A stretch of 62,000 bases of DNA. Origin: Acanthaster planci (Eukaryota; Echinodermata; Asteroidea; Valvatida; Acanthasteridae). The notes below the pieces were generated by a model. That model had not been told where the DNA came from, did no database searches, and saw only the letters and a list, made by a program, of their open reading frames with translations. Shown here in pieces: positions 1-10,540 of the stretch. The position numbers and the translations under genes are program-made. The stretch lies in NCBI RefSeq assembly GCF_001949145.1, contig NW_019091413.1:1305556-1367555 (forward strand). Direction: 5' to 3'. Position 1 is the first letter of the stretch. Each line of letters opens with the position of its first letter.

Positions 1-1649
1 AAACCTCAAAATGTTCATCTGCGTACGAGACCGCCTCATTGCACTGTTCTTCAAGTATTTTTGATTTTTGGAAGTGATGGGTCAGTTTTTGGCAGGATAT
101 TTCTCTTTTAGGTCAGGTGATTTTTCGCTTTCTATAAATTGATATACATGTACCAGCAAATATTTTCCAAAGTCCCTTCTCTGAGTTGGATTTTTCTAGG
201 AAATAACTGAACGAAAAAAATATTACAAATTCTAAAATCTTTGCACGTTATTTTTCCCATCCAAGGGTTCTGGAAGCGCGCCATTAGGGGTCAATGATTC
301 ACACATTGAGGAGACTTTCACTGCGAAATTTGGACATTTTTCGCGTAATTAACACGCGTAGTGTCATCGAATGTCCATCCTGTAACAAAGGGGGCTAGGA
401 CTCATGAAAACGGAAAACTAATATCTATGCTCGATGAGCTGCTCCAACGAGTTCAATCTGAGTTATAATACCCACTCGATCAGAAAATCTGAATAATTGA
501 CCCCAAAACAATCCTTTTCGTCTTTGGCCGTGAAACGTGTATAGAAAGCTAGCATGCGAGTTTGAAAACGGCTACCACAGTTTGTCAGGAAATAAATCAA
601 TCAGGGAGAAATTTGATTTGCAGCAATCGTCATTGTAGGCCAACGGGAAGGCACTTTATTTCATGTTTGGCTTCCTCTCTAGGCTAATCACGTTTGCCAG
701 CTTTGGACTTAAATGCAGACGAATGTGATTCGGGGAGTAAGGGGGCACCTTTTAAGATGGTGCGACATACGCGTGTTTCGAGGGGCAGATATTTTACTTA
801 ACGGGAAATATATGATCGTAACAAGATTTGAGTATTTTGTGAGAACATATTTCATCCACTGAATACGGTCGACCTGCTTTGTTAAACACCTCCTGAAACT
901 CTCCTCTCTGTGAGGGAATTAAATCGTAATTCTGTATATATTCAGGAAAGTAAAATTGTTTTTAATTTCCCGAGGGTTTGTACTGTGACTTTGCCACTTC
1001 AGCGAGTAGATCTTTTAATTTTAAGGACTTATGTCAATATGTAAAAGTGTATAGCAGTAGACATTTTATTTTCTTTTTTGTTTTCGATGTCTGGAACATT
1101 TTGTGTTAACTTTACAAAGACGGACTTTTTTGGATACATAATTGGCCAAAAATGAATCGGTTTGCGATGTATCAGGGAGATCAGTTCAACAGTTTGAAGA
1201 TTTTGAATCAGTTCTATTTTGGGTCCATGCAACATATTGGCGCCTGCACTCTTTGCGAGCGAATTATGATGATTGTGTTTCCGTTGCCTAGGTATCACGA
1301 CAGTTCATTTTGCTCCCTCGCGAAGGCCGGCCCCTGGACAGGTGGCACGTGGTTCTTAATTGGGGTATACAGACAAACGATCATAGGCTCGGTGAACGCG
1401 GCTGTGGCTGATCAGCTGCGTGCACAGCCTAATTAAATTGAAGAAATTACAAGAATTCTTGAAGGTCGGGAGCTGGACATGGTAATAGAAAAACACACAC
1501 CAATACTTTGGCTTCTTTAATTACAATAGACAAATAGGAAAAAAATTAACTGGGGATGTGTGGCTGCTCAAGTTGTATACCAGCGGGACTATTGTGTTTT
1601 GTAATGTTACCCACAGGAACGTCTGGATGATGGAACAATAAGCCTTTTG
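1..1649. other. Non-coding stretch, no gene recognised
   Basis: No ORF here resembles a known protein. Open frames of about 90 codons exist on both strands around 1029-1436, overlap each other and have no recognisable domain or convincing splice context. The stretch could be intergenic or the 3' part of a gene lying upstream. AATAAA words at about 1660 and 2030 would suit a transcript end, but the first lies inside a repeat copy. Confidence 0.4.
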
Positions 1650-1740
1650 TGAAATGTGAATAAAATCTGGTATGCTGAGCTATCTAATTACACATAAACC
1701 TAACAAACTTGAATTCCCCAGACTAAAGACACCGAGAGCC
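1650..1740. repeat. Fragment of long-TIR MITE family (copy 1)
   Basis: This stretch matches one arm of the inverted-repeat element at 54783-55106. Shared words include GAATTCCCCAGACTAAAGAC and the AATAAAATCTGGTA segment, which match the other copy in the same order. Only one arm is recognisable here, so it looks like a truncated or solo-arm copy. Confidence 0.6.
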
Positions 1741-2404
1741 CGGAATGTCCACGCCAGAGGGCAGTGAGCGCTTGAAAAGCACCATCTTTTTCACAACCAC
1801 GAGACCCCTTTGTACCCATCTATGATCACCGCCACAATTTTTGCCGGTAATCTGCATCCTTTGTGTACTGAAGTATAGGAAATTGAATATTCATATATTG
1901 TTGGCGCTTGGTGTAATCTCACAAAAACATTAAGTTTAATGCTTTGCAGTTGTTTGTGTTAGGCCGTGTGCCCTTGTTCATGTGCAGTTATTGCCCCTTT
2001 TGAATGCTTTCCTCTGGAGTTATTTTTGGAATAAATGGTCAAGTTGTTTATAAGATTTGGTGTTTTATTTGAGTCGTTTTATTACGTCATTTATACAAAA
2101 CTGTGTTTTACGAGATGCATGATCATTCTCTGTGATGAAATAGTGCATTTTTCCCATATGTACTTAGCTTTCCAGTAGTTGTCGACATTCTGTTGGCCAG
2201 TCTTAGCCAAATTCGTACCAAGTGTTTGAAAACTGATGTATCGGGGGGAGAGTAATCAAATTAAAAACTTTGCATGGATAACTGAACAGTGTATTAAACT
2301 AAAAGTTTATTCACGATGACAAAAGTAGATCTCACATCAGGGATTTGTCTCTATTTCCTGGTCACAGCAACAACTTTTATTCAATTTCAAGCAAAGCACT
2401 GCAA

Positions 2405-2423
2405 AAAAAATACATCTTGAAAA
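2405..2423. repeat. Micro-insertion A(6)TACATCTTGAAAA with 12-bp flanking duplication
   Basis: A 19-bp A-rich insert containing TACATCTTGA lies between two perfect copies of AAAGCACTGCAA (2393-2404 and 2424-2435). The same TACATCTTGA core, also between perfect flanking repeats of a different sequence, occurs at 22769-22791. Different flanks with the same core are the signature of insertion with target-site duplication, and the A-runs point to target-primed reverse transcription. Exact borders are ambiguous because of the A-runs. Confidence 0.6.
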
Positions 2424-2535
2424 AAAGCACTGCAAGTTGTGCAGAATATTACTGGCTCTGCTCGTCCAGCTAAGCTGTAGGCAGTTATCCGGCAATATTG
2501 AATGTTATTCGCCTGACTCTGCGACGACAGTCATC

Positions 2536-2600
2536 CAGTGGCGTAGCCGGGGGGACCGGGGGGGGGCTGGGGGTAACGTGCCCCCCCCCAAAAAAACCCA
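2536..2600. repeat. Solo hAT-like end plus G-rich/C-rich hairpin, G-quadruplex candidate
   Basis: CAGTGGCGTAGCC at 2536 matches the terminal word of the element at 2729-2908. It is followed by G-runs of 6, 9 and 5 (2549-2573) and then a 9-C run at 2581-2589. The G-runs could form a G-quadruplex on the + strand or pair with the C-run. Downstream, 2609-2619 reads TGGTATAGTGG, like a tRNA box A, but no good box B follows. Confidence 0.45.
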
Positions 2601-2728
2601 ACTCCGAGTGGTATAGTGGATAGAACGTGTTGTGGCGTTGGATTTTTGGATAATTGGGGGATAAAAAAGTGCAGCTGGATGGATAACAATGATAACAGCC
2701 AGTGCGTGATTTTGATACCTACTGCAAG

Positions 2729-2908
2729 CAGTGGCGTAAATACGGGGAAAGGCCCCCCAGCGGATGCCCGTACCCCCCATGCCCGCCACCCCCTTTGAAA
2801 TCTGTGAATAATCTCCGTTGATATGCAGCTGAGCTTTCTTGTGGTACCCCTTAAAAAATGTGTATCCTCAGGTGCCCCCCTGGACAGTTAGCCCCAGTTA
2901 CGCCACTG
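2729..2908. mobile_element. hAT-like non-autonomous element, 180 bp
   Basis: The ends are CAGTGGCGTA (left) and its inverse TTACGCCACTG (right). The flanking 8-mers ACTGCAAG (2721-2728) and ATTGAAAG (2909-2916) agree at 6 of 8 positions, consistent with an aged 8-bp target-site duplication. CAGTG-type ends with 8-bp duplications are characteristic of hAT elements. The interior has no coding capacity, so it would need a transposase in trans. Confidence 0.65.
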
Positions 2909-3095
2909 ATTGAAAGTTTCGTTTTTGTATAATGATCGAGGTAAAGGTTATTAGCACGAATTCCCTTCCATTTGTCGTTTTATTATAGTGCATATCCTGC
3001 ACGTCGTCATACGTGCGTGAAAAGAGGCGTTGATTAGGTAGAAACCTTGGGAGGAAGGAGTGATGGGAAAGATCGATATAAGAGAAATTGAGGAA

Positions 3096-3115
3096 AATAT
3101 CGATCGATCGATATT
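3096..3115. other. 20-bp perfect palindrome (AATATCGATCGATCGATATT)
   Basis: The sequence is identical to its reverse complement over 20 bp and is built from tandem ATCG words. It could be a protein-binding palindrome or a simple-repeat accident; nothing nearby decides this. Confidence 0.5.
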
Positions 3116-3628
3116 GATGTTGAATCATCATTATTCACCCGAATACAGAACGACTGAGCTATTCGCTTCTGGACTAAGTGTAAGAAGGCTTATAAAATTT
3201 AGCAGTAGGAGTAATGAGCATAGAGGGATGGGATACTAGGAGTTTCCAGTGCAATCTTTAGGCCATCTTAAATTGAAAATGGGGTTACATTTTTATTTCG
3301 ACACCTGAGAATAAAAGTGAAAGCGCTGAAATAAAACTTCATTACAAATTATCGTCATTTATTAAATTAAATCGAAACGTCTTAAGCCACCTTTGAAAAA
3401 AATGAAAGTGAAGCATTGAATCCCAAAATAGTCTGGCAACATCCCCATTTAACAGATTCCATTGGATAAGATTTATTCTTATAGTATTTGTCTTCTGATT
3501 AGCTACCGTGGACATCGCCACCAGGTGTTGCTTACAGCCATTTTATGTGGGAGATTTAGCAGGACTCAAACCGGCCCATATCTTAGAGCCTTTCAGCTAC
3601 ACAATTGATTTAAAGACGCCTTGGGCAT

Positions 3629-3874
3629 CAGAGGCGTAAATCCTAGGAGTGGGGTGGGGGTACACATCCCCTACACTGTTTGACCAGGGCGGATGGACTA
3701 TTGAATCCCCCCATGTACATATTGAAGTACAGCTGTATTATGAACAACTCCCCCAGTGTCATATGGTATCAGCATCCCCCTGCATTTTTTTTTGTGTGTG
3801 TGTGATTTAGGTCATCGTCCCAGATCCCGACCTCCATCCATCTCCTAAGTTCCCAGCACAAATTTACGCCACTA
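3629..3874. mobile_element. hAT-like non-autonomous element, 246 bp
   Basis: The left end CAGAGGCGTAAAT and right end ATTTACGCCACTA are inverted versions of each other and related to the element at 2729-2908. The flanks TTGGGCAT (3621-3628) and TTTGGCAC (3875-3882) match at 6 of 8 positions, an eroded 8-bp duplication. Its 3' half (about 3718-3874) is clearly related to 12415-12563. Open frames across it on the minus strand are transposon sequence, not genes. Confidence 0.6.
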
Positions 3875-4489
3875 TTTGGCACTGATACTTTATCATATCC
3901 ACCGAAAAGACAGCAGTGGTCGCTCTTACGATGCACATCCCAGTCGACCGCGATGGCATCTTGGGATTCTGTACGCCAGTCAGTGCCAACCCGATGATGT
4001 GATGAATTCACCAGGAGAAATTCTGAAATTTCCTGGAACAAAGATACATTATTAAAGAATGAAATGGACATATCGCAGGGAAGCGAGGGAACAGGATTAA
4101 TCTTCTGTCACGTCGAGCCCAGAGGGTGCCAAGAAGTGATTTAGCGGACGATTCGATACGCTGTGAAATTCAGTGGTAATTTTTTCCCCGGAATTTCCCA
4201 AAAGAAAGGTGTTTGCAAGGCAATTTGATATAGACGTGAATTCTTACAAAGAGCATTTTTTGTTTTACAAGAAATGGGTTCGACGACATGTTCAACTGTG
4301 ACATTTTCTGTGGAGTGTTTTTGGTCCTTGAGTTTCAACATGATTCTGTCGGTCTGGTGATACTCCCCACTAAATCTGTTCTTGGGGCTGGGAGAGTGAG
4401 CAACACCAAACTTTCGATGTGGAAAACTAGTTGCCAAGACGAATTTAAACTTTGTGTAGGAGTTTATATAGGACAGAATACATTCAAAG

Positions 4490-4645
4490 GTGGACAGAGG
4501 CCTGCATGGGCTTTCCATGTTTCCCCACTGCACATGTTATCCATAATGAGCCAGCCCATGCAAAGCCCCATGTGGGATAATCCTTTCAACCCCATACGGG
4601 ATCCATATTCCCAGATGGCCCATGGTCCCACATGGGCTTGCTGCC
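4490..4645. repeat. Palindromic repeat rich in CCCATG/CATGGG
   Basis: The stretch contains repeated CCCATG and CATGGG words, and an inverted pair GCAAAGCCCCATGTGGGA (4560-4577) against TCCCACATGGGCTTGC (4626-4641). This structure leaves both strands open for about 100 codons, which explains the overlapping ORFs here. No protein family is recognisable. Confidence 0.45.
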
Positions 4646-4679
4646 AGGGTGTGGTAGTATGCTCTGTAAGCCGTCGCTG

Positions 4680-7140
4680 GTGACAAAGTCCACCGGTGAA
4701 ATTCGTAGTCAAACAATGATAAATGAGTTCCCCAACATATCCATATATACATGAAAACATCCTGAGATAAATAAATTGGGTTTTTTGAAGGATGGAAAAA
4801 GAAATATATAAAAAATTGCCTTATTTCTTTATCTCTTTACTTAAAAAAAGGTCTTTTGGGGGAGTGGGGCAACATTACCCCATCCTTCCTTGTATGCATT
4901 GGACGTGTAACATTGTGTGGTTAACCTGACAAGATGCAGTGTCGATAAGCAGACTGTCTCTAGAGTGTCAGATTGAGCTCCCTTGAAATGGTATTAAGCC
5001 TAGTGTTAGCGATCTTCATGGCGATTAAGTAAGCCTGGGGACGGCACTATAGTTGTTACCATTTCAATCATTTCTCATTCTGCTGTAGAACGCACACAGT
5101 AGAAACACAGTCTCTCCCATCCTTCCCCCGATGTCCAAACGGCCGACTAAAGGGCTAGCTAGGTCATAAGTGGATACAAAAATCTGCTTTTCATTTTAGT
5201 CATCGGCATCGGATGGAAAAGGAAAACTAAAAGGTGGAATATTTTGTTTTGTTTCGATTAACAACCGAATTCCCTCACGCTCTCCTATCGATATCAAAAC
5301 CACTGTGGTAAATTGAAATGAGCTAAACCCCCCCTCCCCAATTTCCAGCCAAAGCGGAGGCTATTATAAACCTTAACATGAAGCGGTCTTATTTTGACTG
5401 GCAGTCGGTGTCGACTTCGCATTAAAACGATTAGATCCAATATCTAACGTACCACTGCTCCATTCAATCATGAGCACTCTTTCTCACATAGCCAGTGCAT
5501 TTAACTCGTGATATGTCTAGATTTCTGCCCGGTTAGACAGCAGGCTTTCTTTGGGCTGTCTGTTCTCGACATTGTCATATTTCACTTGATCTAAATGTCA
5601 TGGCAACCCCATGTTGTGATGGCAACATTGCCTTCTACGCTCTGAAACGTTAGAATCGCTCGTATTGTACCGTCGCATACTTGACACGCAAGCTATGTAC
5701 TCGAAAAGCAAGCTTTTCTGTGGCCGGCTGTTCATGGTTTTCTATCCAAAGTTTCTCTCTTTGAGGGTAGCAGCAATATATCTTTAGTAAGCACACTTTG
5801 CAACTTTGACGTTCCTTTTAGATTAGATGTATTGAAAAGTGATTTTTTTTAACATTCAAAATTTTCCATTGTTTCCTAATCAATGAGGGCGCTGTTGCTG
5901 TGTATTTAGGGATGTCATGGTTTAATGCTTTGGTTTTTTGGAGAAAAACTACGATTCTCTCACAAAGATTTGCTCACTGGCATATTGCTTTAGGTATTGA
6001 CAGTAACGAATGGCAAAAGAAAGGGAAAATTCGGGCTAACAAATTATACGAAAATATACAGAGGTAGGCCCTACTGTGTGCATAAACCAGTGTAACACTG
6101 AGGTTTTCTTTTGGGGACGTCATCACATTTTTGTCCCAGAATATAATAAATACTCATCAACATTAAAACCCCAAGGTAGCAAAACCCGTTAAAATAGTAA
6201 AACAAAAATTGTAGAATAAGAAGGTAAGTCAAGACACAAAGATGCATTTCGTATTTTTACATTTTAAATACATGTACTGCATTGCAGACTTTTGCAGTAG
6301 CGATTTAACATTTTGTAATGTAATATTCGTGTGCAGACCACATGGCATGAAAACTCGTTTTTATTCAATCAAATACGAAATGGTTACTCGTCGGATTTAT
6401 CAGGCTTTCGGTAAATTATACTCGTATTTATTTATCGTTACACGCGCAGATGTTTTGTGACTATTTGGGCTGAGTTTTGGCTGAATATCAGCCCTTACAT
6501 TCTTCAATCATCCGATTTTGATATGATTTTACATACACCTGAGGGGTTAGATTTAGACTGGTGACAAGAAATTCGTCCATGCAATATCATAATAAGATCA
6601 CATTACACACGAGGTTTGGCTGCTTACTAAGTTAAGCCACTGCCTGGCTGAGCACTCATTGAACTTGAGCACCTGTGTAAAATAAACAAAATGTGGCCCG
6701 CAAAAATAATAGTACGCCTACTATGTCATATGCACTGACAGTGACAGTGAGTAAGTGCCCTTCTACATGACCGGATCCTCCTAATCTGCAAGTCTTTCCC
6801 TTGTGCAGAATCAAGAATCCTGAAGTCAAAAGTCCACGGTGAACTGGTATAATTTTGTCATCCAGTTCTTTGCATCCAGAAAAGGGTGTTCAGTGTGTAT
6901 CCTTTTTAATAATATTTGTTGTTAGCTGTTGACTTGGAATATCATCCAAAGCTCCATTTTCCACAAGTAATCTCAGCGAATCCCGTGTTGGACACTTTAT
7001 GCACCAGATCTGACTACCTACCAACAGGCCTTTACAGAGAAATGCCCCTGTTCGAAAGGAGACCGAAATATATTATGGCATTACCTGAATTACATAACAG
7101 CTTCAGCGTCACAAACAAGGGAATAAAGAAATTTGGTCGA
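4680..7140. other. Non-coding stretch, nothing recognised
   Basis: No exon with a recognisable domain, no tRNA and no clear terminal inverted repeats were found by eye on either strand. Base composition is AT-rich with scattered homopolymers. Confidence 0.4.
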
Positions 7141-7144
7141 GCTG

Positions 7145-7225
7145 GTTTGCGTAGCGCAGTGGTAAGGAAAGGGGTTAGTATTGTGGGTGTTGTTGGTTCG
7201 TATCCCTGTGTTTTTTTTTTCATTT
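7145..7225 (+). repeat. tRNA-derived SINE head or tRNA pseudogene
   Basis: An internal RNA polymerase III promoter pair is present: box A-like TAGCGCAGTGG at 7152-7162 and box B GGTTCGTATCC at 7195-7205. The 43-nt start-to-start spacing is that of a real tRNA. A run of ten T follows at about 7210, which could end Pol III transcription. The seven bases before box A (GGTTTGC) do not pair with those after box B (CTGTGTT), so no functional acceptor stem forms. A SINE head or degraded tRNA is therefore favoured over a working tRNA. Confidence 0.6.
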
Positions 7226-8525
7226 TTTCTTTCCTTGCATAAGAACTACATGTATTGGAAAAGGTTACTATATTTATTGAACAAATTTGTATCCTTGAAG
7301 TATATTTCACATAAGGACGAAAGTTTACTTTCAGGCACTCTCTATCAGATAACACCATAATTTATTTCAGATTTGCTCCGAATAGGATACATTAAAAGCC
7401 TCGTTTGTTGACAGCGTTGGTGGTCAGATCGGGCGCACCATCACCCAACCTCTCTCAAGTGGATGATACACCTCTTTCCAAACGGTCATACAGGCACGTG
7501 GATAGGTCTCACAAGTTGTCCTTCCATCGTTTTTTGATTGGTGCTGCAGCAGTGCGTGTTCGGCCGATAACGATCTTCCCTCTCTAGTTGCCATAGGCTC
7601 CAGAAAAGCCTCTCGAACGAGTTCGTTTCGTGTCACAAATTAGAGTTGTTGTGTTCGTCGCCTGCGTCAGAACACGTCACACATACGTCATGGAACTTAT
7701 GTGACACCGGTGTCAGTCATTATGCGAAACCACTGCAGTTCCAAGAAAGAAGTCATAAACCTTAAAAGGGACAAACTAGCAAACATTCACTGAGACAGTA
7801 TTCATGAGCCTTGTTATACGAGGGTAACCTCACTTTTTGGAAAAAATGAATTTGGTTCGAGGAGACCGCGGAAATGCCCAAGCAATGGATTCAGTAGACG
7901 ATGATTTTATTACAGGCACATGAAGTTAGATGCAGAGGTCATCCGAATTAGCTGTTTCTATATGGCGGCTGCGGATACCTCGAAAAAGATCTGAGAAGGA
8001 AAATGCGACATGTCATTTATAGACCCCTATTAGTGAAACACGTATGCAAAGATACTATGTGCCACAAATCGAAATTATGAACTGTCGACATACGGTAATA
8101 TACAGTTATGCAGTCCATGTTATGGTAACCCAAAATACATGCCCTCTCTCAAGTTTTCATGCTGGTCTTTTCCTTTGCATGTTTTTGCATAAAAATAATT
8201 CTGTTGTCGTGAAATGTTCAAGGTTACTTCGTTGAATTTTGGTTGCTTGGTCACCATTGCACAAATCGTCACCGTTTTCACGAAGAGAGGAAAGTGGCCC
8301 AAATCGAAATTTTTGTTCAAATTTCTGTGTTTTTTGCAAAATCAGCAAGGCTAGCTGCTGCCTACAAGACGGTGTAATCATTTTTGACCAAATCTACTCC
8401 AACCAACCAAATCATGATGATCTCGACGGGCAAAATGCAACTTAATCCGCATTTACCGTTTTCACGAAAAGAGAAAGTACCGGTAGTCGGTTACAGTTAC
8501 AACGTTACCATTAAGGGGCAAAACT

Positions 8526-8625
8526 CACGTATGTTCACCCCTTCCACTTAGTTTGTGCGCAAGCGCTGAAGTTTGGCAAAGTCGTGGTCACTTTCTTTTG
8601 CTAGTTAAAATGGTGACGCCAACCA
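8526..8625 (+). repeat. Repeat family R2, copy 1
   Basis: The words CACGTATGTTC, CCCCTTCCACTTAGTTTGTG and a GCGC-rich palindromic block recur in the same order at 16510-16600 and, inverted, at 17487-17565. The segment GCTAGTTAAAATGG near 8600 resembles GCCAGTAAAATGG near 16577. This copy has no opposite end nearby. Confidence 0.45.
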
Positions 8626-9229
8626 GCAAACGACTATACCAAACTTCATCCGCGGAGATCTTCCGCACTGTGTAAACGTTCGCCCAATTTATACTAGAGA
8701 AATATAATCAGGCTTCAGATTTCATTTTGTGATGTGTTTCTTGTTAACCATAAGTGACATTTGGGAGGAAATGGGGTAATTTGAAAGACTGAAGGATACT
8801 ATATTCTGTCTAAAGTATTGTGAGTTGTCCTTCGTTCGTTTTATCAATTTCAACGTTGGCTCTCCGTCGGTTTGGGTCGGCCATGGTTTATGAGTGCAAA
8901 TGTGAGTGCACGTACATGTACTGTACATGTACTCAATCAACGCACGTATACATGCACTACTACGGACAAATGATTCTCATACTAAATATTCAATTTGCAA
9001 TAACTTGAAAATACTACCGATGTTTTATCGGGTCTTAATACACACGGCACTTTGTTTCGTTTGTTTGGATAAACTGGAGAAGTGGTTATAAAATGGAAAA
9101 GACCGTGGACGTATTTTCTTTCAAATCTAATCGTGTTTATTTTAAAAAAAAATCAATTTTTCAGAATTTGTTTCAAATTCTGTGCAACTTGGTTCATATA
9201 ATAAGGTGGTATAAGTTTGTCGATCAAAT

Positions 9230-9376
9230 CGTCGACACGAAGTAGCACTCAACTGCACTTGTGTGTTTAAAGCAATTTCGGTTTCACGAAGTAGCACTCA
9301 AGTGTGTACGCGCACATCGTACACTGATGCGTAATCGAACGATTTTCGTTTTCACGAAGTAGCGCTCATGTGTGTT
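9230..9376 (+). repeat. Three-copy CACGAAGTAGC(A/G)CTCA direct repeat
   Basis: The word CACGAAGTAGCACTCA appears at about 9235 and 9293, and again with one change (GCGCTCA) at about 9352. Each is followed by a TGTGTGT-like stretch, with spacing near 58 bp. The core TTTCACGAA is also scattered elsewhere (about 8276, 8461, 15461, 36164). This may be a short degenerate minisatellite; no function is visible. Confidence 0.5.
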
Positions 9377-10425
9377 TTGTCAATAAAGCATGGATAAAAA
9401 CGCTTTGAAAGGTCTAAAATGATTGGATTCACCCGTAAATATCTGACTTAATTAGAAGATGCTCTTAAAACTAGTTTTGACTGTTTAAATTAAGGAAAAG
9501 GTCAATTCCTGAAAACGACAAATCACCGAGCACGTGCCGCACGGCACAGAGGGCTACTTTATGAAAATGAAAATAACAATGTAAAATACGCGCTGGAGCA
9601 GTGCACACATCTATGGATGGGTACTATTTCGTGGTGTCGATCACGAATTGTTAGTTATCAGGTTATCTCCATGATCTTTATTTGTTTGTATTTTGTTAAA
9701 AAATTATTGTCTCCATCCGCGGAAAGAAGCGATTTTCTCGAAACCCAGATTTCACTGTGATAGACTTTTGTTTCTTCGTGAAATCGTTGAATGAAATGGT
9801 TGAAATTTTGCAGATGTACTAATCGTGGATGGTGTTCTTCTGCAGATCTAGTGGCGTGACTCTGAGGGGAGAGACACGTGCCACCAGCCGATGTTGGTGC
9901 CTCTCCACCGCCTAGGAGTTCCCATTTTAAATTTTGAACCAAGTTTTGTACAAGCCACAATATAAATCCATCGGCTTTCAGTGCCCCCTGAGAAGTGTGT
10001 ATTCCCATATGCCCCTAGAAATTCCAAACTAGTGAGCAGACGCCAATGTGCAGATCCTCAGAGAGTGGAATCCAGCCAGACTGTATATAGGGAAATGTTT
10101 CAATGTGTTTTCGTTTCGGGGTTGCTGCTAGTAATCGGGTGAACCTTCGAAACGCAAATCTTCAAAGAGTTGTTTTTCAACACAACAATACGTATTTTCT
10201 GTTAGCAATGTGTGACGGTGTGCCCTCAAGGAGACGAAGATGATAATATGGTTTCACACTGGCCCCCAGACACGCACTTTACTTTACCTTATACAGTAGT
10301 GTTAGTTTACGAAGGGGACTAATGCCTTTGTCTTTTCTCAGCAGTCGTTAGTAGTGGTCGTCTGATGGCTCGTGACGTAGTGCGAAGACAGGTCACAAAC
10401 CATAACCTTTCTTTTGTTTGCACAG
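9377..10425. other. Flank upstream of the CUB/LDLa gene
   Basis: No recognisable coding exon. A good splice acceptor (polypyrimidine CTTTCTTTTGTTTG followed by CACAG at 10421-10425) ends this stretch. At least one non-coding 5' exon of the next gene may therefore lie here or further upstream, but I could not place it. Confidence 0.35.
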
Positions 10426-10470
10426 ATTGATTTAAACCCTTGCCTAGCATCCTCATCGACGTGGAGAATT

Positions 10471-10540
10471 ATGGATGTCCGACTCTTCCTTGGTGCCATC
10501 TTACTTCTCACACCACTTGACATGTGTCATGGAAATAGAG
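10471..10540 (+). CDS. First coding exon 1a: signal peptide
   Basis: The ATG at 10471 opens MDVRLFLGAILLLTPLDMCHG, a textbook signal peptide (basic n-region, leucine-rich core, small residues at the cleavage end). The exon ends in phase 1 at a consensus donor GTAAGA (10541). A splice acceptor 45 nt before the ATG (after 10425) implies a preceding non-coding exon. The phase matches the 19186, 20811 and 32852 exons, so it could join any of them. Confidence 0.65.

Noticed and set aside
1029-1436. Overlapping ORFs of about 90 codons on opposite strands
   Set aside because: No domain, no splice context and mutually exclusive frames; no evidence of coding.
4288-4683. 131-codon ORF and opposite-strand ORFs near 4464-4760
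   Set aside because: Openness comes from a palindromic CCCATG/CATGGG repeat; no domain recognised.
7145-7225. Functional tRNA gene
   Set aside because: Box A and box B are good, but the acceptor-stem halves do not pair; kept as a SINE head or pseudogene.
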